Shown here: piece after piece, positions 9,760 to 22,365 of the stretch
Layout: the number at the start of each line of letters is the position of its first letter
How positions within the stretch are numbered: the stretch's first letter is position 1
Assembly: GCF_963678635.1 (NCBI RefSeq)
Contig: NC_087067.1
Coordinates: 9,033,716 to 9,097,715, forward strand
Length of the DNA stretch: 64,000 nucleotides
Source: Symsagittifera roscoffensis
Lineage: Eukaryota > Xenacoelomorpha > Acoela > Convolutidae
Direction: 5' to 3'
The notes under the pieces: model-generated
Seen by the model: only the letters and a program-made list of their open reading frames with translations
Told to the model about the DNA's origin: nothing
Databases searched by the model: none
Translations under genes and position numbers: made by a program

Positions 9760-10344
9760 GTAAACGTTTTAAATTAAGACTGTCCAAATGAATTTGGCTA
9801 TCATCTGCATACAAATTATAACTAAAATGGATATGTGGAAAACGGGATTTCTTATCAGAAAAATCAAAATTTAGAAACAAGGATAGCCTGTTACCGTGCA
9901 AGTGGCACAGAATTTTCCGACCATAGTCTTTAGAAAACTACGGTTTAGAAAGTTTTTTTTCTAAATTAGGGTAGTTTTTGGTTCCCAAAATGAAGATAAA
10001 AAAAACTCCAAAAACTAGTTTTACTTGATTAAAAATAAGTTTTAAGGTCTTAAATTAGGCTTAAGTCAGCTGTTGTAAGCCTGCTCGCTTCGAATCACGA
10101 CTGAGAGGGTTTTAATATGATGTTATCACTCGAACCAGTCCGATGATTATTTGTGGTACCTCCGTGGAAAACAAAAAACTAAAACACCTGAATACAAAGT
10201 CCCTCCTGAATACAAAAAATTGCTCATAATTTTGTAGTATCATTTAAGGAGTTATACAAACAACTCATACAAGGACCATTACATCTAAGGAAAAACAAAA
10301 AAAAAACAAATACTTCAAAACCACGAAGTTAAATTTTCTTTAAA
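9760..10344 (+). other. Intron of the sulfotransferase gene
   Basis: Contains a copy of the dispersed repeat (9,878-9,945 and 10,085-10,190) also seen near 49,690, 52,100 and 56,640. Confidence 0.45.
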
Positions 10345-10548
10345 ATGGATAGTCCTAAGTTAACTCGCACGTTGAAAGATCGAAAAAATATTCTGCCTGA
10401 AGAAACTGATCCGAAAAAATTGGTGTCGAAAGTTATGAACAGTTATGATTCGATTCTCTCTAAGATTATTGGCAACGGGACTTATATGCAGCAGCTGCGG
10501 ATAATCTTGGGCAACTGGTACTTCAGCCAATTCTACCAAAAATCAAAG
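10345..10548 (+). CDS. Galactose-3-O-sulfotransferase-like, exon 3
   Basis: Open frame ending KSK|GTTAGT at a good donor in phase 0, which joins correctly to exon 4. The protein part is helical and charged (KKLVSKVMNSYDSILSKIIG, then GTYMQQLRIILGNWYF). It lies where the family is variable, between the YY motif and the DESL motif. The left limit is uncertain: the obvious AG sites near 10,352 and 10,359 do not give the phase needed by exon 2, and the ATG at 10,345 is probably internal. Confidence 0.55.
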
Positions 10549-11877
10549 GTTAGTTTTCATCCATTATAAAAAAATCAAATGCCAAAACAAATATTATTAC
10601 AGCTACCGACGCTGTTTACAGCTACCCATTAAAGAAAAAAATATATGCCCCTAAACTCTTAGAATTTTTACAACAATTTATGATTGGTCAATTCGAAGTC
10701 AATTATTACACAGAGGCCAATCAGAGAATAGGAAAATGCCAGATACGAAAATGTTGCAAAACCATTTTTCAAAAATAAACAAGCAAAACTCATAAAACCA
10801 ACGGACGTTTTAAACATGCCCGCTAAGCAGAAGACACAATGAAACTACTTGTAAATAGCACACTGCTGGAAAAAAACGAATTCAGACATTTTTTCAGATA
10901 AGACACAAGAACCAAACCAAATAAGACTAAACAAACAAAACACTTCACCTGAAAAAAATCAAGAAGTTTCTAAAAACATCAAACTATTGAAATTGATAAA
11001 TTTCAAAAACAATTACAAATCAATTCAAAATCTTTTATTTTTCTTGTTCTAACAAAAAATTGCTCTAAAACTAACGAAGTATTCATGAAAACGAAGTATT
11101 AAAAACAAACTAGTCAAACAAAGAAGTTAAAAAAAAACAAGAAAACGACAATGGCTTAGAACAAACAAAACAAGGGAATTGAACTAATATTGATATAAAA
11201 TTTAAGAAATGCGCGTCATTAAACCATTTAAAGAAACATTGAGTCCAAAAACGTCTCAATATTATCTGGACTTGAAAAAAAAAACAGAAAATTTTTTAAC
11301 AAAATGACAACAAAAAAACGTTAAAAAGGAATAAAACGTTGTTTCCTTACTGTTTTAACGCATTGAAACTAAGTAAGACTAAGAAATAAAGGTGTATCGG
11401 GAAAATTAGCAGACAACAACTCAAATTGACACAGTAAAACAGCAAAATCGTCTAGCAATTTTCAACAAAATTACCGAAAATTAGAGTTGATATAATTCTA
11501 GGACTTCAGGCTTGCTTTGTCTTTATTTTCCAAATAAAATGCCTAGAAAAATAATGGGTTAAAATTTAATAAAAACAAAATTTCAGAAATCAAATATCAA
11601 AAAACTCATTTACTATGAAGCAAGTTGAAACACATGTAATATTTTTACGTGCGTGACCAAAGTTATTTACGGAAAAAGTCTAGTTCCCGATTGCAATAGC
11701 TTGCTTATCGCAAGGGTAATGAGCCGTCTTGAACGATAAATAGTACGTGCGTTTTTTGAGCTGTAGACAAGGGTCTTTTTACCATTTAATTTCAGGCATT
11801 TATATTCTTTTTTTAATATCAAGAAAACTATTAGATCTAAAAACTTTCTGATTTCAAATTTTTAAGTTTTCTTCCAG
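10549..11877 (+). other. Intron of the sulfotransferase gene
   Basis: About 1.3 kb, very AT-rich, many A runs, ending in TTTTCTTCCAG. Nothing else recognised. Confidence 0.55.
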
Positions 11878-12405
11878 GATCCTTACAAGGCATTGTCAGT
11901 AAGCAGCGAAGATATCAAACAAACGATTAATTTCATGGACGAAACATTCAATCTAGTTATGATCACAGAGCTCTTTGACGAAAGTCTCATTCTGCTGAAA
12001 GATCTCATGGGAATATCAACTGAACAAATCACTTACATTTCATTGTACGAAAGATTTCGTCAGCAGAGTTATGACAACAGCTTTGAGCAGTCGACCGAAA
12101 GCGAAATTAGACGAAGACTTCATGCCGACAACGCAATTTACCAACACTTCAAACATGTTTTTGAGCAAAAAATTCAAGAGTTTGGCTCGGAGCGAATGCA
12201 AGCTGAGCTGGAAGAGCTGAAGGAAAAACAAGCCGAGCTTCACACTGAATGTGTTGAGAAAGAAATTATAGCTCGTCAGAGCAATGAACATATTTTTGTT
12301 CCAAGAAAAGTCGCAATGATGGCGTGGAAGATCAAAAAAGGCGCCCCTGGATTTTGTAAATACTACATATATTCTGAAAAGCAGTGGCTCAATAAATTCA
12401 AATAA
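11878..12405 (+). CDS. Galactose-3-O-sulfotransferase-like, exon 4 (C-terminus)
   Basis: Opens after CTTCCAG at 11,877 and runs to TAA at 12,403-12,405, in phase with exon 3. The segment FNLVMITELFDESLILLKDLM is the family's hallmark near the C-terminus (usual form F.LVMI.EYFDESLVLLK), and DNAIYQHFKHVFEQKI matches the following conserved D..LY.HF...F region. A charged helix (ELEELKEKQAELHTE) and a basic tail finish the protein. This hallmark is strong support that exons 2 to 4 belong to one gene. Confidence 0.88.
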   Translation, partial: DPYKALSVSSEDIKQTINFMDETFNLVMITELFDESLILLKDLMGISTEQITYISLYERFRQQSYDNSFEQSTESEIRRRLHADNAIYQHFKHVFEQKIQEFGSERMQAELEELKEKQAELHTECVEKEIIARQSNEHIFVPRKVAMMAWKIKKGAPGFCKYYIYSEKQWLNKFK

Positions 12406-14715
12406 AACTGTTTCAACATTTCCTAGTCTTTTGTTTCAGACAATTTAAAAAAAAAAACAAATTTTCTGTCGACTTCTAAATTTTCAAAGAAAGCGATCTC
12501 CAAAAAAGAAATATGGGGCTTCGTCGCACCATTTGCGATATAACATAACAAGGAAAAATTTTGGAAAATTTTTGAAAAAGTAACTTGAAGTGAATGTAAT
12601 CAAATAATTTTAAGTGAATGTAATCCAACTTCCTGTATATTTTCAAGAAATTGTGATTTATTCATAAACTACCTCTCTATTCATTACCTCGAAGGGTAAT
12701 ATTTTCAGAAATGAGAGATAGGCAGTACTAAAAGAATTGTGTGTACGCGTTTTAACACAGATCAAATAGAAAAGAGACATTAAAATAAACTTAATTGTTA
12801 TCGTTTTCGTGTAGTTGGAAAAAGCTAAAACTCTTAAAACACAAAAAATTAACATGTCCAATATCCAATCAAGACTATAAAACAGAGTACGAAAAAAAAC
12901 TATTAAGTAAACTTCTTGTTCATAGCTTTCATAAAATGCGATACCTCCAAATTTCAAGATATTCAGGTCAGATTTTGAGTACTACAATTTTGTATGTAAG
13001 CATTTATCTAATACACAGACAACGTTCAGAAACAAGTTCGAAAAAATCATAATAATTAAATTTCATGTTTCTAAATTATTTTTGAAACATGGCATATCTT
13101 CAAATTACGAAAATTTGAAGGGTCATGTCTTTGGGCATGATAGGTGGTAATGCAATTTTTGCTTTTGAGTGCTTAACTACACGACACAAAAATCACATAA
13201 ATTTGAAAACAACGAGGATTTGATACGACTCGATTTTAAGTTAGCTGGGCAGTACGACAATTGTTGTCCGTCATCTTTTATCTCAAAAAACGCACAGTTA
13301 TGAACTTGAAAAAAAAACAGTTAGATAGATACTAGATAGATAGATAAATAGTGAGATATCAAAGTTCTATTTTTGGTTTTTTCAAACTTAAAAAAATCTA
13401 CAGCTAAATGTTTTCTGTGAAAATGATTTAGGCAAGACAAGCTCGAATTACCAAAATTTTTTAAATATTTATATAAGTAAATTAACTCTTTTCCAGTATT
13501 TTCAAAAAGCGATATCTCCAAAACTAAAATCATTCAGCATGCCAAATTTTCGACAGTACAGGCAGTGCAACAATGATTTCCTATCGGCGCTGTAACATAG
13601 GGATCAAAAGTTACAACGAAAAAACTTTATTAGAAAATTTCGTTCTCAAATAATATTTAAGAAAACTGCGAAATTTCCAAAAAAAAATGAGCCATCAAGT
13701 TTTCAGGTTAGAAAATCATTTCTACAATTTCTGTCTGTCAGGATTATTATTTTGGACCCAAATTATTCAGAAATAAAGGAGAAAAAAATTCTCAGCAAAT
13801 TTCCTGTTTCTTATTTTTTTTTCTAAAATTATCGAGAAATTGCGATATTAAAAAAATTTCAGATACCAAAGTTTCGGGAAAAAGGAGCTACTATAAAGAT
13901 TATCTGTCTCTGTGTTACCACAAGTGTTAATAATTCCATGGACTAAAAAAATTCCTTACTTTCTCGGCTATTTTTTAAGATAGCTATACTATCCCCAAAA
14001 CTACAAGGATAAAAGAGGTGAAGTTTTTCGGCCAGTTACGCAGTGCTGCAACTTTTTGTTAGCATAAATATCAGCGGCTAAAAACGACTTTTCGCATTAA
14101 ATTCAAAACTAGTACGATTACAATTTGTGCATTCTGGTTTATATGCAAAAAAAACCTCGATATCTCCAAAATTTCACCGAAATGTATTTGGTGTTTTGTT
14201 TAAAACAAATTCTGGCTTTTAGATACACTAGAAAAAAGTACAAAAAATTCAATATGACAAAGGTAAGAAAATTTTATATTTTATTTTTCAATTAAGATAA
14301 TTTCCCAATTTTCCCAAGTTTAATAGATATTTCCCCGTGAATTAAATACAATATTTGTCTGTCACCATGTAATTAAGCCAGTCAGAACGATCATAAAATA
14401 TATAGTTGTAAATACAAGAAAAGTTTAGCTTCTTGATTTTTCTAATTCAAAATTATGCGATATCTGCGAAACTGAAAGCGTTTTAGAAAATAGACTTTCA
14501 GCCAGGATAGGCTGTATTACAATTATTGTCTGTCAGGATGTTATCCAGGACCAAACATAATAAGAAACACAATTTGAAAAAAAAACAGCATGTTACATTA
14601 AGACTCGACTTACAAAAAAATATATATAAGTTAGTTCACTCTCCATTTCCTATTTTTTAAAACCGCGACAAAATTTGACGAAAAAAAAATGAAATATTAT
14701 TCTTTCTAAAAATCC
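12406..14715. other. AT-rich intergenic region
   Basis: No supported gene on either strand; short ORFs here have no recognisable features. Phrases such as 'gcgatatctccaaaa' and 'cagtgcaacaa...tgtctgtca' recur at roughly 250-450-bp spacing, suggesting an old, degraded tandem array. Confidence 0.4.
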
Positions 14716-15120
14716 GTGATGTGGCAACAAAGTCGACAATCTTTCAACAGACACACTGAGCCGAAAATAATATAAAAAAGATCTACGAAGTTTTAAGTCC
14801 CCCTGAAACTACATTGAACAACACTTGCAAGTACACTGAAAGTTTCTGATAGCACACGCAAAATCCGTGATGTGGAAACTAAGTCGACAAAACTGGAGCA
14901 GAAAAACAAAAGCACGACAAAGCAAGTAAGATAGGATCAATTGAGCTATCTCTGGCTATCTCCCTCCCACGCGAGAATGGGGGGGGGATAGAGATTGCTC
15001 AATTGATCCTATCTTACTTGCTTTGTCGTACTTTTGTTTGTCTGCTCCAGTTTTGTCGACTTAGTTTCCACATCACGGATTTTGCTTGTGCTGTCAGAAA
15101 CTTTAGGTACTTGAGACATG
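14716..15120. repeat. Foldback element with ~118-bp inverted arms
   Basis: The left arm at about 14,828-14,946 (AAATCCGTGATGTGG ... GATCAATTGAGC) is matched in inverse by 14,996-15,114 (GCTCAATTGATC ... CCACATCACGGATTT) with few mismatches, around a ~50-base loop holding a G run. Immediately upstream (14,716-14,860) is a direct copy of the same outer sequence, also present at 5,815-5,945. No ORF; the form is that of a MITE or foldback. Confidence 0.85.
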
Positions 15121-17150
15121 TTTACAACGACTTCAAAGTTGTTTGAATCATATGGAATCATAAAACAGATTCTTCAACGTTAGTGAAACGCCAAAAATTA
15201 CAATATCAAAGCTCAAATATTACATTCAGAGTGAAAAAAGGATCAAAACTAAGGCGACTTTAGTTGCATAAAGCGCCTTTTTATGTCCTAAATGGGAAAA
15301 AAAAACATTTATAATGTGCTGCGGAGAACAGTTTTTGATATTCAGATACGAGGCTAGAGCACCAATCCTCGTCAGTCGCTTTGCTGGATGAGGCAATGGT
15401 CACCCAAACAAAAAAATGCAAAAAAGTGAAATAAATTTTGATTTTTTTCTTTTTCAAAATTTTACTCGATACTCATATAAAATAACTTCAGTCGGTCAAT
15501 TGATTGCGTGCTAGAAATATTAACCATCTACTTGCGTTTGCTGACGTCTTTTTGCAGCGTTTTACCGGTTTTGCTCGGGGGGGGGGGGGGGGAGAGCTCA
15601 ATTGGTCATTACGGGGGGTGGGGGATTGCTCAATTGATCCGTAAGATTTGAAAAAAATGGTTACAAGAAAAAAGGTCAAGTTCCCGATAACAAAACACTT
15701 GCTTTCGTAAAGTGTTATAACTAAAGGCTGGTATGATGTTGGACGCACAAACAATACTAGTTTAATATCAACTGATTAATAATAGCGCTCAATTGTAGGA
15801 GCAGAGCTTAGCTCTAATGGCTTAGACAGGAGCTTAAATATATACAGTAAGCTCAGTGCTTAACCATGTAAAATAGGATTACACATGGCACGACAAGTTT
15901 ACTTTCAAATAGCTGTTTGATTAAAAAGACTTAAATGATTTTCAATCCTCGTCAATTCTTTATTGACCCTAGTTCCATCAAAATTAAATCAAGGGCGTTT
16001 CAGCTAATAGAAGCTTCGCAGAACTGAGTTTCGGCAACTGAAATAAGAATTGGAAAAAAAAAACAATTTCTGTACCAGAACTCAGTTTTGCTCCTTTTTT
16101 GCATTTTTATCATTAGTATTAAAAAAGGGCCATGGAAGCAACATACTAATTGCCCACAAACTTTTATACCACAAACGACATGAATTGTTTTTAAGAACCA
16201 TAATCAACTATGACTAAGAACCACAGTCCTTTAAGATGACTAAGCGGATAAAAAAAGGACGAAACCATTCAGGCAGAATAAAGTTACAAAAAAAACTTGC
16301 AATTACAATAAAAATTCCTTAAACCTCAAGAAAAGGCCTAAGGGTGCATAGGCAGCCGTGTAACATCTAGACGAAGTAATAATTAATCTGAAAGTATTTT
16401 ATAAAGTAAGTTCAATTTCTGGCAGACAGGAAAAAAGTCCAGTTCACGATAACAAGACACTTGCTCTCACTAGTTTAAACAAGATAGTATGGGCTACCAG
16501 TATTAAAAAAATTCACGGGCTGGATTACTATCTGATCAAAAGTCGTATAATTTAATTAACATAATACAACTTCTAAAATACCCAAGTGCGTAATCATACA
16601 AAAGCTATGAATTCTTACAAAATTAGCGCTCGGAAAATTATATTGAGAAAAAAAAACAGCTTGGAAAACTGGTTCAAAGATAAGATAGAAAAAAAAATAG
16701 GCCGTGCTTGAAAAGAAGCACAGAATGTTCCGACCAAGCTTATTTTTGCAATAATATTAATGACCTAGAAAACCACTCAAAAAATTTTCTTGATATTTAT
16801 CCCCCATTTTTTCGGTTGTTTTCATTTAGAAATTGAAAAATCATTTCAGCCGATCACTAGATTCGAGGAATAAAATTATTGAAAACTCAGTCGAACAATT
16901 AGTCTAAAAACGGAAAAAGTTAAACATGTTTATTTGACGACGAGAGAAAATTGCTCCGAATGCGAAAAACCACTATAAGGGCTTCAAAAAAACCTGGGCT
17001 AATTAAAAAAAGGCTTCAATATGACACCACACTTGACCCCATACGAGGTTTCGTTGAGGTAGTCAAAATGTGTTGAAAAAAAAACTAAGTTTCTTTCTTT
17101 TTCTTGAAGTGGTCGGAACGAAATTATCAAATTTTCAAAAATAATCAATC
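15121..17150. other. AT-rich intergenic region with poly-G run
   Basis: No supported gene. A run of about 16 G begins near 15,577 and is followed by GAGCTCAATTGG and later TTGCTCAATTGATCC, which repeat the loop-proximal part of the foldback. A copy of the dispersed repeat lies near 16,690-16,740. Confidence 0.5.
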
Positions 17151-18245
17151 TTACTGTGCAAGATAAATTGTTTCATTAACACTAGCATCAACAGAATATT
17201 CAGTAGACCCATTTTCAAGCTGTTTCTCAATAGATGATTGCGATTGACTGTCACTGCTGTTGACAACAACCTTGTCAGTAGGTTTAGCTTCATCTTTTTG
17301 TGAAAACTTGGTTTTGGACACTATTTCCTCAGCTGTGGCTTCGTCTAACTTGTGTTGTCTCATATAGTGCCTTCTTAAATTACACCTCTGTCTTGAAGAC
17401 TGAGAGCATAACGTACAGTGAACATAGCGGTCACCGTGTGAATTTCTAATATGTCCTCTAACATAAGCAATACTATGCGATTGATAGGGACATTTATCAC
17501 ATTTAAATCGACCTTTAGATAGATCCTTGCAGCCACCATAGGATCTTGACTTTTTTTCGCTTTTTCTAAGAGGTCGGCGTGAATTATTGATTTCTTTCAC
17601 GGAGATAAGTGTAGGTTTAATGTCTGAAAAATTGTCGTCTTGGGAATGATTTGGGATTACATTCAATGTGGAGTTCTCTTCGCCAAATTTCCCTTCATCC
17701 ACGAGGAATTCATGCCTCTCGCTTAAATATCTTTCCTCCTCAAATTTGTACATGTTTATAGCTTCAAAACTATTTATCGATAGAAAAGATTCAATCACTT
17801 GGTCAATTTGTATTGAAGAATCGGATCGGTCTAAATCATTATTTAGGCCTTTTGGTAAATGATTCCCATCGAACGCCGAAGACTCAATTTCATTTGGTTC
17901 AAACTTAATTTCATCATCTGTGACCGTTTGAGATAAATCATCAGTTACACAGTCAGATTTAGAAGCTAGTGTTGATAATTTAAGAGATATATCTCCCAGA
18001 GATGATTGGCTATTGGAATCTACGATAGAAAACGAGTTCTCCCATTCACTTGGCTGCGCAATTGATTCTAATTGTTGCGCTTTGATGTAATCTATTAGCA
18101 GATTACAAATTACAGAGCTGTCAATTTTGACTGAGAAAGACAATTGTGGAGAGCCAGATAACATTTCTATCTGCAAGATACAAGTGTTAATCTTGATTGA
18201 GGGACGTTTTTCATGTATCGGAAGATCAAATTTAGTTTGATCCAT
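17151..18245 (-). CDS. C2H2 zinc finger protein, two fingers
   Basis: 364 codons from ATG at 18,243-18,245 with no intron seen. Residues 1-230 are acidic and Ser-rich without a recognised domain. A basic stretch (RRPLRKSEKKSR) precedes two adjacent C2H2 fingers: C249-x2-C252-x12-H265-x4-H270 and C277-x2-C280-x12-H293-x4-H298, joined by GDRYVH rather than the classical TGEKP linker. The tail is Ser/Gln-rich. Finger 1 (CDKCPYQS) is of the type found in REST- and Hunchback-like transcription factors, but two fingers are too few to name an orthologue. Probably a nuclear DNA- or RNA-binding regulator. Confidence 0.75.
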   Translation of the reverse strand: MDQTKFDLPIHEKRPSIKINTCILQIEMLSGSPQLSFSVKIDSSVICNLLIDYIKAQQLESIAQPSEWENSFSIVDSNSQSSLGDISLKLSTLASKSDCVTDDLSQTVTDDEIKFEPNEIESSAFDGNHLPKGLNNDLDRSDSSIQIDQVIESFLSINSFEAINMYKFEEERYLSERHEFLVDEGKFGEENSTLNVIPNHSQDDNFSDIKPTLISVKEINNSRRPLRKSEKKSRSYGGCKDLSKGRFKCDKCPYQSHSIAYVRGHIRNSHGDRYVHCTLCSQSSRQRCNLRRHYMRQHKLDEATAEEIVSKTKFSQKDEAKPTDKVVVNSSDSQSQSSIEKQLENGSTEYSVDASVNETIYLAQ

Positions 18246-19249
18246 TGGTTCACTAGAGTAACATATGCATATGATTTATCCCGACGGCCAGACAGACCAG
18301 GCTGGTCACTATTTTCAAAAAAATGGACCTTCAAGAAACGATAAAATTCAACGGTATTTTTGACCAACTTTCTGCACAGCAGACGAATCTTTTAAAAAAA
18401 AAGCGTTTTTAGGCACTTTTTGAAACATTTGACCAGAAAAATTGCGTTTTTTCGGCGCGCTCCACCCCCCCCCCCCCCCACAATTTAGAAAAGGAGTCTT
18501 TAGAAAAACTTTAGGGGTAGTCTGCCAAAAATGGATATCTCAAAATAGTACAAAGGGGGAACCTTTGGGTCGGCAGGGGTTCTAATCCCTGAGGGGTCTC
18601 TAGAAAAAAGTCAGTCCCTTCATCACATTATCCAGTCAAAATCCTAGGATTTTTCTAGATATGGAAGAATAAAGTATAATGTGGATAGAAGTAAAAGAGT
18701 CAGATGGTTCGGAATCAAACCAACAGGATTGAATGCTCGCTCGCTTTATTCGATCGAAATAAGACTAAAAATCTAAAATTTCAAACCGGTTTTTCTCGAC
18801 ACTGGAAAAACTTTTTTGAAGTGGCTCGAATCACAACTGTAAGAACTGTAATATGAAACATCACACATCTCAGTCCGATCAATATTTGTGTAACAAAACG
18901 AATTGGAACGAAGTCAATTAAAATATAACTGCGCATTTTGAAGTCGGATTTCTGTTTTTCACCGTAAAAACTGTATTCAAAAAAAGTTAATTGACCTAAA
19001 ACGCTAGTTTTGACTGTTTGAATTGCTCAAGGTCACCCATTTTGCCAACAGTTTGGTATAAACTATACTTTGCAAGACGCTGTACAAGGAAAGACCAACC
19101 TCTCGGTAAAATAAATCGGTTGAAAATAAAACGGTTGAAATAAAACTTTTGAAAAAACCGCAAAATCTTACAAACAAACGACTTTAAAGAAAACTAGCGT
19201 GTAACGCACCTCCGGTGCTTCGAATTTTTTCGACAACTCATGAAAATCC
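18246..19249. other. Intergenic region with poly-C run
   Basis: No supported gene. Has a run of about 13 C near 18,467 and a dispersed-repeat piece near 18,830-18,900. Confidence 0.5.
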
Positions 19250-20260
19250 GCATATATTGAAGCCAAGATCTGCAACCTTTTAAAGTACTCTGCAACTTTA
19301 ATTCCAATTTTGGAAAACCATAAAAGCGTCACCTCGAAAACTTAATGGGCCTGTGGAAAAAATTGGAGACCAGATTTGCAACTACTGAGAGTCCCTGAGA
19401 GCACCCTACTATAGAGTTGGGAATTTAAACTTTCGTGAGTTTTGTTTAAATTTAAGTTTCCCGAAAAAAAATGAAAAAATCATGATAAAAGTCACACCTC
19501 GGAAACTAAAAGGATTTGAGCATTCATAATTAGAGGCATGATTTGCAACGCCTGGAAGTACGCTGATAATAAGGTTGTCTCTCCATCAAATTAGTAGTTT
19601 CAAATTTTGTGAAATTTTTTGCAGGGAAGTTCTTTGAGAAATCAAAAATATGTGACATCTCGTAAAAATCAAAAATATGTCACAAACTTGAAGCATTTGA
19701 GCAGTTGCACTTTGCAAAATTTCTAACTCCTGAGAGTACCCTGACAGCACTCAACTACAGGGTTGGGACTTTCAAATTTTGAAGAAAATAATTAATTTGT
19801 TTTCTGAAAATCACAAAAAACGTCATATCACGAAAACTACAAGGATTTGAGGAGTCATATTTGAAGGCATGATTGGCAACCCCTGGGAGTACCCTGAAAG
19901 CATCCAACTACAGGGTAAGAAATTTTAAATTTGGAAAAATTAATTTAATTTATTTGAAAAAATCACAAAAACATAATATCTCGAAAGCTACAAGGATTTG
20001 AGCGGTCATAATTAGAGATAAGGCTCGCAACCCCTAAGAGTACTCTGATAGCCCCCAAATACTGGGTTGGGAATTATAAATTTTGAAGAAAAAAATTTCG
20101 TTTAATTTTCGTAAAATTTTTTTTGAAAAAATCACAAAAAACCTTATATCTCAAAAATTGCAAGGATTTGAGCATTCATATTTGGAGGCAAGATTCGCAA
20201 ACTCTGAAAGTACTCTGACAGCACCCTACTACAGGGTATAAAATTTCATATTTTGAAGAA
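19250..20260. repeat. ~150-bp diverged tandem repeat, about six units
   Basis: Successive units share the order: TCxxCGAAAACTACAAGGATTTGAG, CATAATTAGAGGCA, GCAACCCCTGAGAGTACCCTGA, CAACTACAGGGTTGGGAATTT, then a TTTTGAA-rich spacer. Units differ substantially, so the array is old. Near-nucleosome unit length. Confidence 0.8.
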
Positions 20261-21201
20261 AAAAAAAAACAATTTTTTTTTTTTGAAAATTTTTTCAAAA
20301 AAATTAGAAATGTGCCATTCTGCCAGATGACACAGCACAACCTTCCGGCGACATAAAAAAGAGTGACTAAAGGCCTTATGAACAAAAAAGTGTTGCGACG
20401 GAGGGTCAGAATGTTCTAGAATTTTTATTTTTAAAATTTCGATTGGAAGAAGAACATTTCTGAGAAATAGAAAAAAGACGGCCATTTTGAATAAAAAAGA
20501 TGAAAATCAGAACCACGATAGAGATTGTGAAGAACAGTCGAGCAAGAAAATTACGAAGCCTCTTATCGTGGCAATAACACACGATAAGAACCTTAGCGAC
20601 GTAGATTTGTGGAGAAGGTGTCTTCAGTGGGGGAAGAAATATACCACGGAACCCTCCCGGGACACGAATTATAAGAGATAAGAGTGTTATCTCAAGAATA
20701 TTACGGGAGCGGAGGCTTGGTCCCCCAGAGACTGTCTATGTGAAGGGACTGTATAGACTGACTATATAGCTGCTATAATGTCATAGATCTTAATTAACAC
20801 CGTTATTATTTAATATTTCAGAGCATGAGTAGCTAGAAAAAGGAAAGGGTCAATCCATCTCCAATGGATTTAATGTAAAACTGTCACACAAAAACATGTT
20901 AAAATAGGTTGTTCGAGCCGTGTTTTTAATGACAATCACGTAGTCTGAGGATCCGAGACTCAGCTATGTGGTTGTGTTCGCATGTAAACGAAAGCTGATC
21001 AAAAGTCGTTTGACTGATGGCCTAAAAATGGTAACTTTTTACTTTGCCCTAGACAGACCAGAAAATCAACTGGCAAGGTCGAGACGGTAAAAAACGAGTA
21101 GAATTAAGGTAACTGACGCCTGCCAGTCGTTAATAGGTACTTTTTCTACGCTCCGTCGCTGTGTGATATTTGGGCGAATGTTACAAAAAAACGTCATATA
21201 T
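20261..21201. other. Left flank of the giant element
   Basis: No supported gene. The part at 20,815-20,870 (TTTCAGAG...CCATCTCCAATGGAT) and 21,155-21,190 resembles 44,105-44,245 on the other side of the element, so both flanks may contain remnants of one older related repeat. Confidence 0.4.
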
Positions 21202-21914
21202 CTACTACCAAAAAATCCCCCACTCTAGAAAATAAGAACGTTCCCATACTTAGGTCTCAAAATACCCAAAATACACGAACGCCGTTAAAAACAGGGTCGG
21301 AACAATCCGTTAAGTTACTTTTTATTGGACAGTGGAACTTTGATCCATTTCAGATGGATCAACCTAAAACTCGCCTTATCTCAACATAACAATCATAAAA
21401 CACACCCGAGAAAATTAAATTAGGGACTCACAAGTTGATGCACTCGAGCACAAGGAGTAATTAAATTGATAAGCAACTCGAGAATTAAATATGATAACTA
21501 GATAAGTTCAACACCAATCAGTTTTGATAACAGAAATAAGTTTTTACTCTAGAATTGGAGTTTTTTGTATGAACCATTGGGACACTCAAGCTGTCCACCT
21601 TTCCGTTGAAGGTTCACTCTGGTTCGGTTCGAATAGTTGTTCTCTCTTCTCGTGATTATTTCTCTTCCTATTTCAGGACAAGACGGCTCTACTCGTGTCT
21701 TATTTTGTATCTGGAAATTGCGAATAGCAATTTCCTGATGTTTTTCTTAAGTATTTTCCCGCAATTGTAAATTCGGTCGTTCTGATTTTTCACTTTGTGT
21801 TTTCAGTTGGTGCGAGAAAACTGAGCATGACAGGCTCCATTCGAAATTTTGAAAACTAAAACTCTACTCCAAAATCACGCATCTTCGCGTCCCTCAAGGT
21901 CAAACTTCCAGACA
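21202..21914 (-). repeat. 3' LTR of the giant element
   Basis: Matches 42,929-43,641 without any gap. On the coding strand it starts TGTCTGGAAG, so the TG end is present; the opposite end (TTGGTAGTAG) is not a classical CA end. Its inner neighbour lacks an obvious polypurine tract. Confidence 0.9.
21340..21362. promoter_or_regulatory. Perfect hairpin in the LTR (copy also at 43,067-43,089)
   Basis: TTGATCCAT-TTCAG-ATGGATCAA: two perfect 9-base arms with a 5-base loop. It is retained in both LTRs and, with changes, in the diverged relative near 44,930. Confidence 0.6.
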
Positions 21915-22365
21915 TGACCGACTGGCACATACTCCCCGGACTCAAGATCGATGTCCTCATCGCGTGCTGTCTCTGTCAGTGAATCCCCAGAAACCCGAGT
22001 GTCACTCAAGATACAGTGCCAGTGGTCATTTACAGAAGTTTGCAGCAGACTTAAGTTTATCCACCTTCCAAAATTCACAACCATATAAAATTTTCACACT
22101 ATCGCTAAACAGCAATCAAAATCTGCACACACCTGCACCTATGAATTCTCGCTTTTTAATCTGGTAATTTAAAATTTCTTTTGTCCTATTCAATCAGGAA
22201 ATTGTCATGCAGCATTTTGATTTATATAATAGATATAGCATTTTAATAACAATATCTCATTTGTTAAAATTTCTTTTTCGTGAACCGAGATTTCATCCGA
22301 GTTCACCCTCGAGCCCCCTCCCTCTCAAGACTCAAGACTCTAGAATTTCCTTTTGAGCCACCGGC

